A DNA stretch of 64,000 bases from assembly GCF_050947335.1 (NCBI RefSeq), contig NC_134988.1:4588001-4652000 (forward strand), written 5' to 3'. Every line of letters begins with the position of its first letter. The stretch's first letter is position 1. The notes beneath the pieces were generated by a model. The model ran no database searches. It worked only from the letters and a program-made list of their open reading frames with translations, and was not told the DNA's origin. A program made the translations under genes and the position numbers. Origin of the DNA: Megachile rotundata. Its lineage: Eukaryota; Arthropoda; Insecta; Hymenoptera; Megachilidae. Shown here one piece after another: positions 10,375 through 21,712 of this stretch.

Positions 10375-10599
10375 TACGCTTTCAGATGGGCAAATATAAA
10401 TGTGAAAGGTTTATCGTTAACTCTTAATTAATATTCCACAGAATGATATGGTTAAATTTAGAATCAAAAGCTCTGTTTTCAATTTTAGTTCAGATCACTG
10501 CTTTTTGAAAAATTAATGATTAAAGTTGTCTAATAAGGTGCGCAGTCAAAGTACATCTGATACTTAGATTTCTTCTGCATGACATATTTGTGAACGTGA

Positions 10600-11500
10600 C
10601 AATTTTAATATTTTTAAACTATTAAATGTTGAAGTTTTTGAATTTGAAAATTCGTAAATTTTCTAAAGTTCAAAAATTTCAAGTTTCCAAATTTTCAATT
10701 TTATACATTTTCAAACATCTGAAATTCACAAATTTCTAAATCATAAAAATCGTAAAGCATCAAATACCTAAGTTTCCAAATCTTCAAACTTATAAATACA
10801 TAACTTCTATATCTACAAATTTGTAAAATTCAGTATTTTCAATTACTTAAATGTCCCAAATCCTGAAATCTCCATGTTCGTAGATTTCAATATTTATATT
10901 CAAATATGCAAATTTTTTCATCCCCTAAAACCATTAATTATCAAATTTTTAAGTCGTCAAATTCCAAATTTCTATGTCCTTAAATCCCTGGGTTTACATA
11001 TGTGTTTACTCGAAAAAATTCAAGAAATCCACAAATTTCCACAATCTTAAATCCCTAAGTTTGACAAATTTCTATGTTCGAAATCCCTAAATCATCAAAT
11101 CCCTATATCCTAAAATCCTAGATCACCAAAACCCTACAATATCAAACGCCTAGATCATCAAATTTCTAGACCTCCAAATTCCTATTCAAATTCCTAGATC
11201 CACAAATTGCAATGTCACTGAATTCCGCTGTTCCGATATCTCTAAATCCACAAACTGATATCTTCGCAAATTCCTAGTGTGTCAAATCCATGAATCCACA
11301 AATTGCATGTTTCAAAATTTTTAGGACACCGAATCCCTAGATTCCCCTGTCCATAGATGCTCAAATCTGAAAATCGTCAAATGACTATATTCCAAATTCC
11401 TAAGCCTCAAATCCTCTAAATCCCCAAATTCCTGTATTTCTAAACCTCTAGTTTCGCAAACTGCCATATCCGTAACTTCCTACGTCACCAGATCCTTAAA
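10600..11500. repeat. Degenerate CCAAATTCCTA array, left part
   Basis: Near-continuous words such as CCAAATTTC, CTAGATC, CCTAAATC and CAAATTCCTA. The same array type resumes at 12480 after the mariner element and the GC-rich minisatellite. Confidence 0.85.
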
Positions 11501-11670
11501 TGCATTGAAGTGGTTGCGTGGATAAAAAACAGGATATTTGCGTAAACTAATTTATTAACCTAAATACTTATACTGTCCTTATAGACTAAAACTATAAACT
11601 ATAATATGTACAAATGTTTGCAGACGTGAGTTGTTGCGACGGAGTTTCGATGTTTTCGGAGTGCGGTCTG

Positions 11671-12234
11671 TACGAGGTGCGATCATTAAGTTCCGGGATT
11701 GTGTCTGCTGTGATCAACTGGATCACACGATTGACATGCGTTCGCAAGACATAAGAATAAAAATCTTTGAGACATATGACACGAAGTTTGGAAGTGATAT
11801 CTTCATTCAATCCTGTGTTATATAAGATCATGGTAGTATACGTACGCTCTCCTTGGCGAAATCACGATGGACTCCAAATTGGAAGGAAAGGACATAAAAA
11901 AAAGAAAGAAACATGGAAAATGGTCGTCCTTCCTCACCCTCCGTATTCACCAGATTTGGAACCCTGTTATTGCTTCTTGTTTCCAAAATGAAATTAAAGC
12001 TCAAAGGTCGCCGATTTGACACGGTGGACGAGATTCAACGCGAATCGCAGCAGGTGCTTGGCACGCTTCAACAAAAAGACTTTTAGGAAGCTTTCCAAAA
12101 ATGGCAGAGGCTCTGGAATCGGTGCATAGCTGCACAAGGAGACTACTTTGAAGGGGATAGTAGCCAAATTTGAAACAGGTGACCTTATCTGCATATACGG
12201 GACAAGTCCCGGAACTTAATAATCGCACCTCGTA
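11671..12234 (+). mobile_element. Internally deleted mariner element with intact TIRs
   Basis: Terminal inverted repeats start CGAGGTGCGATCATTAAG on the left, and the right end, reverse-complemented, reads CGAGGTGCGATTATTAAG. They match over about 28 bp with one difference and TA lies on each side. The 564-bp length is well short of the roughly 1.3 kb of a complete mariner. The right half encodes the transposase C-terminal region, including the LPHPPYSPDLEPC box that holds the last catalytic Asp of the D,D34D triad. The N-terminal half is missing. Near-identical TIRs suggest a fairly young or trans-mobilised copy. Confidence 0.93.
11910..12175 (+). pseudogene. mariner transposase C-terminal fragment, frameshifted
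   Basis: The frame reads ...VVLPHPPYSPDLEPCYCFLF and then a one-base loss after FPK moves the reading to KLKLKGRRFDTVDEIQRES. It continues to an in-frame TAG within KDF-EAFQKWQRLW and ends with WNRCIAAQGDYFEG. These blocks correspond in order to the C-terminal part of irritans-type mariner transposases. One frameshift plus one stop make it non-functional even aside from the missing N-terminal half. Confidence 0.9.
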
Positions 12235-12286
12235 TATTAACTGACTGATTGACGCGGGAGTCGGCCGATTTTTATAGTCACTTGTT

Positions 12287-12420
12287 TTCGCGAATGTTCT
12301 TGTTCGCGAATGTTCTTGCTCGCGATTGTTTTTGCTCGTGAATGTTCTTGCTCGCGAATGTTTTCGCGCGCACCTCGTCGCGAATGTTCTCGCTCGCACC
12401 GTGTCGCGAATATTTGCGTG
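12287..12420. repeat. CpG-rich 16-bp minisatellite (TCGCGAATGTTCTTGC)
   Basis: At least six imperfect copies of a 16-nt word TCGCGAATGTTCTTGC in tandem, with variants TCGCGATTGTTTTTGC and TCGCGAATGTTCTCGC. The repeated TCGCGA palindrome makes it much richer in CpG than its surroundings. Frames on both strands stay open through it for that reason (for example REQEHSRAKTIASKN), which should not be read as a gene. It lies 53 bp beyond the mariner element. Confidence 0.88.
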
Positions 12421-12479
12421 CATCTAGATTTTTCGGCGGCGCGGCAATCCGCCACAGTATCAACTGTTATGTCCCGAAT

Positions 12480-13500
12480 CCCTTTAAGGTAAAATATCTA
12501 GATTTCCATATTCATAGATGTCTGAAAGGCCTCGAATTACCAGTTCCTGAAATGCTTGTATTTCCAAGTTCTGACATTCCCAAATTCTTTCACATCCTCA
12601 AATTCCTATATTTCCAAATTCTTTTATGCCCAAGTTTCACTACCAAGTTTTTATGTTCTCAAATTCTTAGACCACAAAGTTCATGTATTCCCATATTCGT
12701 AAATCCTTGAATTCGAAAGTATCTAAATCATAAGTTCTTCATATACTTATGTTTTCAAATTTTTATGTCCTCAAATTCTCACAACTCAAATTCTCAAGAC
12801 CACCAAATTTCTAGATTTCCATATACGTAGATCCCCAAATTTCTATGTCTCAAAATTCAGAACTCACACTTAATTTTTTCTAGTTCTAGAAATCCCTAAA
12901 AATCGACAAATTGGGAACCTCTTCCTAGATCTCCAAATTCCAGAATTCTTAAGTCTTAAAATTGTTAGATCCCCAAATTCCATGAATCCCAAATTCAGAC
13001 GTTCTTAAATTCCAAACATCCCAAATTTCTAGATTTTCATATACGTAGATCCCCAAATCCTTATGTCCCAAAATTCTGAACCCAGCCTTAATTTTGTCCA
13101 TTTCCAGAAATCCCTAAAAATCAACGAATTGGGGGTCTTTTCCAAGGTCCCTAAATCCCCAAATTGCTAAGACTTAAAACTGTTAAATCCCCAAATTCCA
13201 AGAATCCCAAATTGGGACGTCCTTAAATTCTAAACATCCCAAATTTCAAAACTACCAAATTTCTAGATTATTATACACATAGATCCTCAAATTCCTATGT
13301 CCCGAAATTCTGAACGCACCCTCAATTTTTTTCCATTTCCAAAAATCCCTAAATATCAACGAATTGGAGATCTCTTCCTAGATCCCTAAATCTCCAAAGT
13401 CAAATTGCCTCCTAAGCCTAATCGTCCCCTAAGCCAAAATCTCCAAGTCCTTAAATTCCAAATTTCAAGATTCCCAAAATCTTAACCTATCTCCCAACCC
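12480..13500. repeat. Degenerate CCAAATTCCTA array, right part, with ~220-235-bp higher-order units
   Basis: Continuation of the array at 10600-11500. Three long units align: each starts near CTAGATT (12811, 13029, 13263), continues with ACGTAGATCCCCAAAT- and AATTCTGAAC-like words, then CAGAAATCCCTAAAAATC and GAATTGG. The spacings are 218 and 234 bp. Confidence 0.85.
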
Positions 13501-13564
13501 ACTCTCCTCCTTGTTCGCCAATATTTCCCCTAGGAAATGCAGATTTGCTGTTGACTGTACATAC

Positions 13565-13930
13565 CGTTGCTGTTTCTGCAAACACAGGGCTGTCTACTCG
13601 ATTTGTTCTCCAATTTCACCGGCTGGCCTTGAGTTGGCAGGAAGGCCTCTCGCTTCTTTCCACTGGATTGGACAACCTGGTTGCCAGTTTGCCCACCCTG
13701 CATCACCATCGTGCTCGTGGTGGAGCTCGTCGGGCACGAGGTCCCGTTCACACTGACCGAACATCCTGTAGACGAACCTGTCGGTGACTGATATTCCTGC
13801 AGAAGTACTCCTGTCGTTGGCACCACGTTTCCAGTTGAATTTGGAGACGAGAAACTGTTGATCGTCAACGTGGGTGCGTTTCCGGTCACTAGCGACAGTT
13901 GCGGTGAGAAAGTGTTCTGATGAAGTCCTC
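13565..13930 (-). CDS. Internal exon 4 of the same minus-strand gene, possibly an alternative 3' exon
   Basis: 366 nt (122 codons) between TTCTGTTAACAG and donor AACG|GTATGTA, again phase 1 on both sides. It starts by completing Gly, then GLHQNTFSPQLSLVTG, and goes on as a Ser/Thr/Asn/Val-rich segment (INSFSSPNSTG, SSTTSTMVMQGGQTG). Near the end is a basic motif, SGKKREAFLPTQGQP, followed by VKLENKSSRQPCVCRNSNG. The KKR cluster could be a simple nuclear-localisation-type signal, which is inference. If the donor is not used, the frame runs 11 more codons to a TAG at 13530-13532 and gives an alternative C-terminus. The phase match of the donor with the three other introns favours splicing onward to an exon beyond the left edge of the window. 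The exon abuts a long CCAAATT-type degenerate array on its 3' side. Family not recognised. Confidence 0.72.
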
Positions 13931-16900
13931 CTGTTAACAGAATTCATTCACGTCGGTGAAATTTAGTGAATCAAACTTGTTTATTCAAGGTATTTTATAA
14001 ATATTTGTGTAATTTATTATATATACATATCTTGATATATTACTTGTTCATATAAATTGTTCATATAATGTGTATGTATATGTATATATAAATTAATGCA
14101 TATGTATATATTTATATTACATATTTCTAAAGTGGTTGATTGTAAATATACATGTAGAGTGTCCCAATTTATTACAGTCAATATTTATTAACATATTCTA
14201 CTGATAAAAATAAAAAAGAACTTTGTATTAGCAAATGATTTCAGACACTTTATAAAAAAGTTATTATATACATATATATAATTATAAAATTTTGCATCAT
14301 GTAATATATAATTTTGTAATTGTTAAATGATTAATATTTATTTTCATTTCTCTCAAAATCTACCCTCTGTAATTACGTATTGACTCTAAGTTATTGTGTA
14401 ACTCCAAGCTATAAATAATATCAATATAAAAAATGTTCAGCTGCATAATAAATTTAAATATGAGAACTGAATATGACAATTTACACTGCAAATTCAAGTT
14501 CACCAACAGAAAATAAAAAATTCTCCTTTCAGACACTTTTCATTGTAAATTTATTTTGGAACGATTTTGAAAAAATAATTTCGAAACTGTAAATCGAATT
14601 TTTCAAATGGAAATTAATTCTTTTTATCGTCGATTTGAATTTCTCATTAAAAATAGCAGAAGAAATTTAAAAAATTTAATTATACTGAATTCGACTGTTT
14701 CAGTAATACAAATTTTCAGAATATAATTTAGAAGAATTTTTGTTAACGTAAGAAGTTAAACATTAACATATTTTGAAATAATCGTGGAAGTATGATGAAA
14801 AACTGAATTTTGAATCGATTTTTGAGCGAGCTGGCGCATATTACTTCAATCTAAATGCAAATATCTCCAATCGATAAAGCATACTCGATTTCCTTACCGG
14901 GATTTTTTGAATTTTACATAAAAACTACTCTCTTCTATTTTCAAAATGGCGGACAGGTTGAGGACACTGCACAAATCCTCCATAAAACTTTACTGATGAA
15001 AGTAATAACAAAAACAAAAGACCAATATCTGGTTTTTGCAAACATGTCTTAATGCTTAGTAATTTATTGATATATTTGTTTGAAAATCTATGTAATTCTC
15101 TATTATTTTATCGAACCTTTTTAACGTTAACGAAGTAAATGACCCCAAAAGAAAGCGTATATAAAATTAACAAATTACCGTAAAATGTACATAAAAAAAA
15201 ATGTTGTAAGATTTAATATATCACCGTTTGACATATATGTCAAAATTTAATATTTTTACAAAGGCATCGATTGCGATGCAACAAAAATATTGCAAATTTT
15301 TCTTCGTTGAATATAAGATTAAATTTCTATTTTACCACGAGAAATGACATATTTATAATAAATTATCACTATTTCTACCATCATTTCATGTATTCCTATT
15401 TCCACCAAAAGGGGTCGTTTGACACCTTATCGTTTGAATGCAAATAATTGCCAAAACTGTTGGGATTGCAAATTATCAGTTAAATATAGATAATTTGAGG
15501 AATACATATATTTATTGATACATTGATGTGTTTTTATTAGAAATTATTTAATCAGGTTGTAAATTCTAGCTTAATTCATCAATCTACAAAGTATAAATAA
15601 AACGGTGTTTATTAAAATTCAACATGCCGGGAAATTAGCGAATATCAAAGTTATGCCGCTACTCCTGTATTTTCCGTTACAACTGAAATCGGAATTCTCT
15701 TAACTGATTATAATTGATATGCTGCAAAATGGTGTTGATATTTATATGTAAAATGGAGTAAAATTGGGCACTGTCATGAAATCCTTAAAGTGTCCAAAGA
15801 CCTCATGGTAGAAATAAGTATACCATATGCACATTTTTAGATCTAGTATGAGCTGGAAGAAAAGGACATCGCTGAATTAATTTAGCAACTATTGAAAAGT
15901 CAAAAAATTAATTGTGAAGAAAAGATTCAACTTAGAGAATAATTTTAAGCCAAACTTTGGAAGGTGTTTTCTGACACCTCTTGGTAAAAGTAGTATTAAT
16001 AATTTTACATAATAATTAATAAAATCTGTGCCACAATCACCGTGAAGCAATTATATTAATGCAACTAAAAACAAATGTAACTGAAGAGTTTAATTAACTA
16101 TAATTATAACGCAATTCAGGAACATAATATAATAAAAGTGTAAAACGAAATCGGATAAAATATTACTCGAGGATCTTTCATGTCGATAAATGTTTCTGAT
16201 AATCCTGCGAAAGTTAAAATTAATTGTACTTATTTATTATGATAGATTACGATGATTGTACAAATGATATATGTAGAGTTAATACGAAATACAAACAGTT
16301 GTTGATTGTCGGGGTAAATCTACTCAAGAGGAAACATTCAATTAGCCAACAATCGCATAACGATTAAAGTCTTTTTAACTTGTTGAATACATAACTTTCA
16401 TTCGGTGATTTGTTACGGAAACGCGATCGATAAAGTTCAACAAGAAAAGTTGGTCGACTTTGTGATCTGTGTTCGAAATTAAAGAGATAGTACTTTATTC
16501 TTGATTCGTTTTAAAAATTTTGAAGGAACATTTAGTCTTGTACATATTTTTATTTTAGTGTCAATAGGAAAAAATAAATAAAGAGTATGTATACTGGTGT
16601 AATGTCTTGTAAAAAAAAAAATAATAAATAAAATAATAATAAAAAAGAATATTGTATACAATTTTATAATTTGGTATATATCCTTACCAAAGCGGGTACT
16701 CGAAGTAATAGAAAATAAAGGCGGATTATTATTATTATCATATCATTATTAACTTTGTATTAATTGCAATGTAACTTTCTTTTTTATGAAAATATATGTA
16801 TAAATTCTGTGAATGTGCTATCATTTTGCCGGCACTATTTGTATATTTCTTCTGCTCGCTCAGAAACCTAGCAAGGTCAACCATATTTACTAAGACGTTC

Positions 16901-17840
16901 CTTCTCTCTGCCATGTAACAATTAGAATGGTATGTATTACATTAAAAAATTCTAAGTAGTTTTCAAGAAATTAAAGATAGCACACATATGCTATCTTTTT
17001 GTCCAAGGGTGTATGTAAATATGGTTAAAACAGCTAATTGACATTGGTATAATTTCATACTAAATATTTTTGTGCAATTTTATCGCAACTGTATCGTAAC
17101 ACAATATCGTAACTATAATCACTGAAAGTATTTCGATGTGGACTTTTAGTTAAAAGTCGACATGATACAAAATCAATAGAAAATCGATAGGGAATTACTT
17201 CGAACGACCTCGTAAAATTTTTTAGCTCAAACTTTAAAAGGACTTATTTTAGGATTTGTTTGAAGTTCGTAAAAATAAATAGCCACTTTCGTTTTAAATC
17301 ATTTTTAATTATTTTAAAAGAAATAAAAGTTTCATTCGTGTCACAAAATGGCGAATACCGTGAAACATTGCCATGGCAAGTATACACAAAATGGACGATA
17401 TTAACTAATGCAAACTCCGTGGGTTTATAAAATTTTAAAAGCAAATTTAGTTTGAACAACAGTACTTCTTAAAAAAATATTTTTAAAATGTTTTTGAATA
17501 TGAAACATATACGTAATCATGACAGAACTTTTTTACGCCATACTACTTTTTAGAGAGTGAAAGTGAATGAACAAAAAAAAAAAACAATTTTTTTGAGTCA
17601 TCCTATTATTCATACATATAAATGTCAATGACAATATCAATGTCAATAACATTGACATTTAACGCTTTCACGTCGTGTGACTCACTTTCATAGCAAGTCT
17701 AACCGCTTATTATGAATGACACATATTTGCGTCAGATCGAAAACTGTTATTCGTAGTGGATGAACAGTATTTACGTCACATCGAAAATTGTTACATGTTG
17801 TAGATGACGCAAATTGAAATAAGTTTGCGAATTCTTTTGG
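13931..17840. other. Intron sequence between exons 3 and 4, largely unique AT-rich DNA
   Basis: No exon, tRNA or complete element is recognisable. GTAGAGTGTCCCAATTT near 14154 resembles an element tip but has no partner. Around 17690-17830 a ~52-bp unit (TGACGCAAAT/GTCAGATCGAAAAC) occurs about twice. Confidence 0.4.
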
Positions 17841-18120
17841 ACTTACCGAGTTTGGAAAACTTTGAAACTAGGAAACTTTGAAGCTTGTAAATTTAGAGAA
17901 GTATGAAGCTAGGATATTGGAAATTTGGAAATATAGAGCTGCGGAAATAGCGAAATTTAGTAATTCTGAATTTAAAGAAATTAAGAATTTTGATATTAAA
18001 AAACTTTTCAGTTTTTAAATTTGTAAGTTTTGAGAATTTGAAGCTTTTTAAATTTGTAAGTTTGAGAATTTAAAGATTTTTAAATTTGGAAGTTTGAAAA
18101 TTTGAAAATAGTAGGTTAGA
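17841..18120. repeat. Degenerate GGAAACTTTGAAG/GAATTTGAAG array
   Basis: Words such as AAACTTTGAA, GGAAATTTGG and TTTGAGAATTTGAAG repeat every 8-12 nt; same class as the other arrays, purine-rich strand on top. Confidence 0.7.
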
Positions 18121-18237
18121 AAAAATGGACTTGTCTTACTTATAAAATGAACGGCTCAAGTATTGAGACTATACACACTGAATAGTATCTATGTAAAGGT
18201 ATTTTGCTAATTTCAAAGTGTACAGATATTTTATTAT

Positions 18238-18790
18238 TAATAAAGCCCCTATTCAATTGTTAATTACTGGAACTCCTTTGAGCACTAGAGCATTTACGTA
18301 TCTGTTTATTAGTTCAAACATACAAACTAAGTAGAAATGTTATCATTAATAAAATTTCTACTCAACTGTTAATAACAGGACTCCTTTGAACAGTAGAACA
18401 TTTACGTATCTGTTTATTAGGTCAAACGTTTAAGTTAAACAGAAATGTTATTATTAACCTTTTGCACTCGAAGGTATTTTTACAATTGGTAGCAAGCTTA
18501 AAATAGTTTTGTGAAGACTTTTGCGTTATTTCTTTATCATTAATTACTATTACTGCCTGCTTTGCTGTATTTATACACATATCACATGTATAATATAATA
18601 CTACTTTGGTTAAAAAGCACCTACTTCAAATTGTAATAAATCGAATGACGAGTGAGTCACCTTTCAAGTGTAAAAGGTTAATAAAATTCCTACTCAACAG
18701 TCATTGACCAGTGCTCTTCTGCATTAAAAAATTTGCGTATCTCTTTATAATCGAAATAAGACTAAAGAAAAAGACGGAATTACTCACCAT
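18238..18790. repeat. Three ~118-bp tandem units, interrupted by a TTAA MITE
   Basis: Two complete units share CTACTCAACTGTTAAT, GGACTCCTTTGA.CA.TAGA and CATTTACGTATCTGTTTATTAG. A third, more diverged unit resumes at 18682 (AAAATTCCTACTCAACAG) after the element 18454-18681. The block abuts exon 3. Confidence 0.82.
18454..18681. mobile_element. TTAA-flanked MITE with CCTTTTGCACTCGAAGG ends
   Basis: TTAA on both sides; inverted ends CCTTTTGCACTCGAAGG and CCTTTTACACTTGAAAGG. The tandem neighbour unit shows the uninterrupted site (ATCATTAATAAAATTTC) where this one reads TTATTAA-element-TTAATAAAATTCC. The target duplication is therefore TTAA and the insertion came after the local duplication. Non-coding, 220 bp internal. 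Confidence 0.88.
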
Positions 18791-19063
18791 GATGAAGATG
18801 ATGAAGACCGGTCAAATTGAGTGTGTGTTGCGTGTGCTGTGTGTGTTGAGTGTGCTGTGCGTGATGTAGACTACCAACATTCACGCCAACACCCTGAAGA
18901 CTGAGCGCCTGTTGACCAGGAGGAGCCAAATTGGCTAAATTCTTAGCCAACAGCTCGAGCTGCGTCACCGGAACAGGACTATAGGGTGATCCTGGGGGTG
19001 GTGTGGGAGCACCCCAGGTGTAACCACCCACGCCAACCCCGACAGCAGCGGAGAACACGCTCT
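18788..19063 (-). CDS. Internal exon 3 of the same minus-strand gene, with QHT repeat
   Basis: 276 nt (92 codons) between acceptor GTAGTTTCAG and strong donor G|GTGAGTA. Its first two bases, AG, complete a Glu codon with the preceding G, so the phase-1 frame continues. The peptide starts ESVFSAAVGVGVGGYTW, has a Pro-rich stretch (GAPTPPPGSPYSPVP), then a Leu/Ala-rich segment (VTQLELLAKNLANLAPPG) that could form a short amphipathic helix. A four-fold Gln-His-Thr repeat and a His-rich end (LTGLHHLHH) follow. The QHT block is encoded by a CAC/ACA microsatellite and may vary in length between individuals. The mixture of a helix-forming patch with Pro, His and Gly runs is common in transcription or RNA-regulatory proteins, but no family could be assigned. 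A tandem duplication array containing a TTAA MITE begins just downstream in transcription order. Confidence 0.75.
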
Positions 19064-19472
19064 CTGAAACTACAGAATCCGACGATTAATCGATCTGTTC
19101 CTCTTTTCCAGTCACAATGGCTGACGCTGAAACGAACCCAATTATTATCTCGATGTACAGCATCCTGTCATTTCGTCATGACTATCCAATATTTTCTACA
19201 AATTTCTATTTCAAGAGAATAAAATAAATTTCTTTTTAAAACGAATAAAATTGATTTTTATTTGGAACGAATGAAATCGATTTCTGTTTAAAGAGAATAA
19301 AATTGTTTTCTATTTGATCGAAGGATAATATGGATGTCAATAGAAATCTATGCTTTTTCTATTTTATTCGTGCAACAATTTTGGATGACTTTTATAGAAT
19401 GGTGCAGCAATGTAGTAGATTTTTGAAATGCATTCTGCGAATACTCTCTGTGTTACATACAGCTCTGTGTAT

Positions 19473-19966
19473 ACTATATGTGACAGGGAGATGATAAAAA
19501 TTGGGATTTGATCAAATCCCTAAGGTATACGATCAATTCAAGATGTTAAAATAACAACTTTGTAACTCCAGTCGTCACAAGTCAACAACTATTTTAATAA
19601 AAATGAATAAATATTATTTATTAATTACACTTACGAAAAATATTCAAAATTTCACTAAAAATATCCTTTTCATTTTCAGAAATATCAGCTTAAGTATTTC
19701 TATTGTTAATTAATTTCGAATAATTTGTGTTTCAACGACTATTATATTAATCTTGCAATAATGCATGGTTTAAATAAATACTTTTAATACGTAAAAAATA
19801 TTATTTCATCTTTTTACTAAAACAGTTAAGGGATTTGATCAAATCTTACTTTCTTCAGGGAAATCCCACAGGAGTGTTATTGTAACATCTTCCGTGAATC
19901 ATATATTCCATGACATACCTCAGGGTTTTGTCAAATCCCTATTTTTGTTACTTCCCTGCGACATAT
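19473..19966. mobile_element. Non-autonomous inverted-repeat element (CAGGGA..TAA.AAAAAT ends)
   Basis: The left end contains CAGGGAGATGATAAAAATTG. The right end, reverse-complemented, contains CAGGGAAGTAACAAAAATAG. Both are followed by GGGATTTGA. An internal copy of AAGGGATTTGATCAAATC repeats the subterminal motif near 19827. The CAGGG tips recall hAT-type MITEs, but I could not read a convincing 8-bp duplication, so the superfamily is open. Confidence 0.65.
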
Positions 19967-20160
19967 ACATGTAAATTGCGTCACAAGTTAACCTCTACGA
20001 ATTGAGAAAAGTCTATTTTCTTTATTTTTCTTGAAACAATGATTAATGCAACTAATTGTCTACTTTCAAAAATATTTATCAATCTTGGAATGTGGTTTCT
20101 GATTTAATTAATCATAGGTGCATTTGTTTCTACAACCTATCAGGACTCATCTTATAGAAT

Positions 20161-20871
20161 ACTAGAGATGGCGTACAAAATTACAAACAGTGATTTGTCA
20201 CGGTGATGACAAAATCACAAACAGTGATTTATCACAGTGATCACAAAATCACTAACAGTGATTTATCAGAGTGACTACGAAATCACCATCGTGATTCAAC
20301 TTTCTTAGCGACTGTGATACGGAAAATGGCGGTTTAGTTTAATCACGTGATCGTTAATGAACATTGAACCCTTTTAGTGAAAATTCAAGAATGTTAATTT
20401 AACTTTTACTATTACTCGTATTAAGTGTTAAGTTTTTGCATACATATGACATTCATAATACATTCATATGACATTTTGTATTGTACAATTATTGTAAAAC
20501 ATAATAAGGAATAAGTTTTCTAAAATTTAAAACTAGAAGCAGGTTAGTTTTGCGTATACTTCGTTGAAGAATTTTATGTACGTTCTTGAAACAAGATTTA
20601 AAAAAATTAAAAATTAAACTTATTTATTTATTATTTTTAGGTTTTCTTTTACTTTCTTCTAATGAGAAAATTTTATTGACGTTGCTTCTAGACCATGTTA
20701 TAATATAATACTTTTTTAATCTAGGAATATAGTTTGTGAAAAGTGAAAAGAATACTCTCTATCAATCAGAAGCGATCACGTAAAATCACGAATCGCTGTG
20801 AAAATTCATCGTAATTTGGAACGAACGTGATCGAATCACGAGTGATTCAAAAGTTGTTCGCCATCTTTAGT
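20161..20871. mobile_element. hAT-like MITE with ACTAGAGATGGCG ends
   Basis: Inverted ends ACTAGAGATGGCGTACAA and ACTAAAGATGGCGAACAA. Next to the left end the word ACAGTGATTT(A/G)TCAC.GTGA is repeated about three times, and related AATCACG words lie near the right end. Subterminal repeats with TAGAGATGG-like tips are common in insect hAT MITEs. No clear 8-bp target duplication was found. Confidence 0.65.
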
Positions 20872-21477
20872 ACACACATGTGCATTTTGTTATTTCTTGT
20901 TAGGTTGGGTTATTTCTTGATACACTTTAACATTGATTTCGTAAATGACAGATCGAACACTAAAATTTCAAAATTGCTTCCTTGTGAACTATTTTGATAA
21001 GCATGTTTACAAATTTTGTAAATTGTCAAGTAAAGACTATTAGGAGTAAATGAGCCCATCAGGGACCGCGTATCCAGATGACCAATTGTGCAGTTTATTT
21101 TATTAAAAATGCTAATTCGAATAACTTATTGGTCGAGACCTTGAAACATCGCAGTTACAAGTATTTCTTTAAATATTATAAAGATTATTTTTATACTATT
21201 GATTATTTTACGCTCTTCAAGTGTAGCAGAAAGATTCTAAAGATCGTAATTAGGAAAAATCCTAATTCTTAAACTCACCTGTTCTTTCTGCAAACGATCC
21301 GCAGCGTGAAAAAAAGAAGAGAAAACTTGACGATTATTAAATGTTATTTTTACAAAAATGTCTGTATTAATGTACATTTCAATTTTAATAAAAAAATCAT
21401 TTATCCATGGTCCTTTTCTTATATTTCATTTACTGTCAGATAATAAATTAAGATAAATACTAACAAATTTTGTAATT

Positions 21478-21712
21478 AACACTAAAACTACCAAATCAGT
21501 CAAATGATCGTTTTATAAGGTTCCTATTTTAAATTACAAAATCTTTTTAGCTAGTTTTCTTAAAATGTATATTGACTTTTATTGAAATATAGAATTAATA
21601 CATAGATTAATTTGTTTTATCATTTATTTATTTATTGTTCAATAATAAGATTTTCTTTCTTAATTTTAAAGCAAATGTGTATTATAATGCTGGTAAATTT
21701 ATTGTTAAAGTA
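21478..21712. mobile_element. TTAA-flanked MITE, AACACT family
   Basis: TTAACACTAAAACTACCAAA at the left and GCTGGTAAATTTATTGTTAA at the right form degenerate inverted ends. Overall length and the AATCAGTCAAATGATCG motif match the element at 6895-7119. Older and more diverged than that copy. Confidence 0.7.

Noticed and set aside
12001..12463. Several overlapping minus-strand frames rich in Arg, Glu and Ser
   Set aside because: They are translations of the TCGCGAATGTTCTTGC minisatellite and of the mariner antisense strand.
19473..19966. Assignment of this element to hAT by an 8-bp target duplication
   Set aside because: The flanking octamers (ATATGTGA and CGACATAT) are inverted rather than direct, so they belong to the TIR or are chance; superfamily left open.
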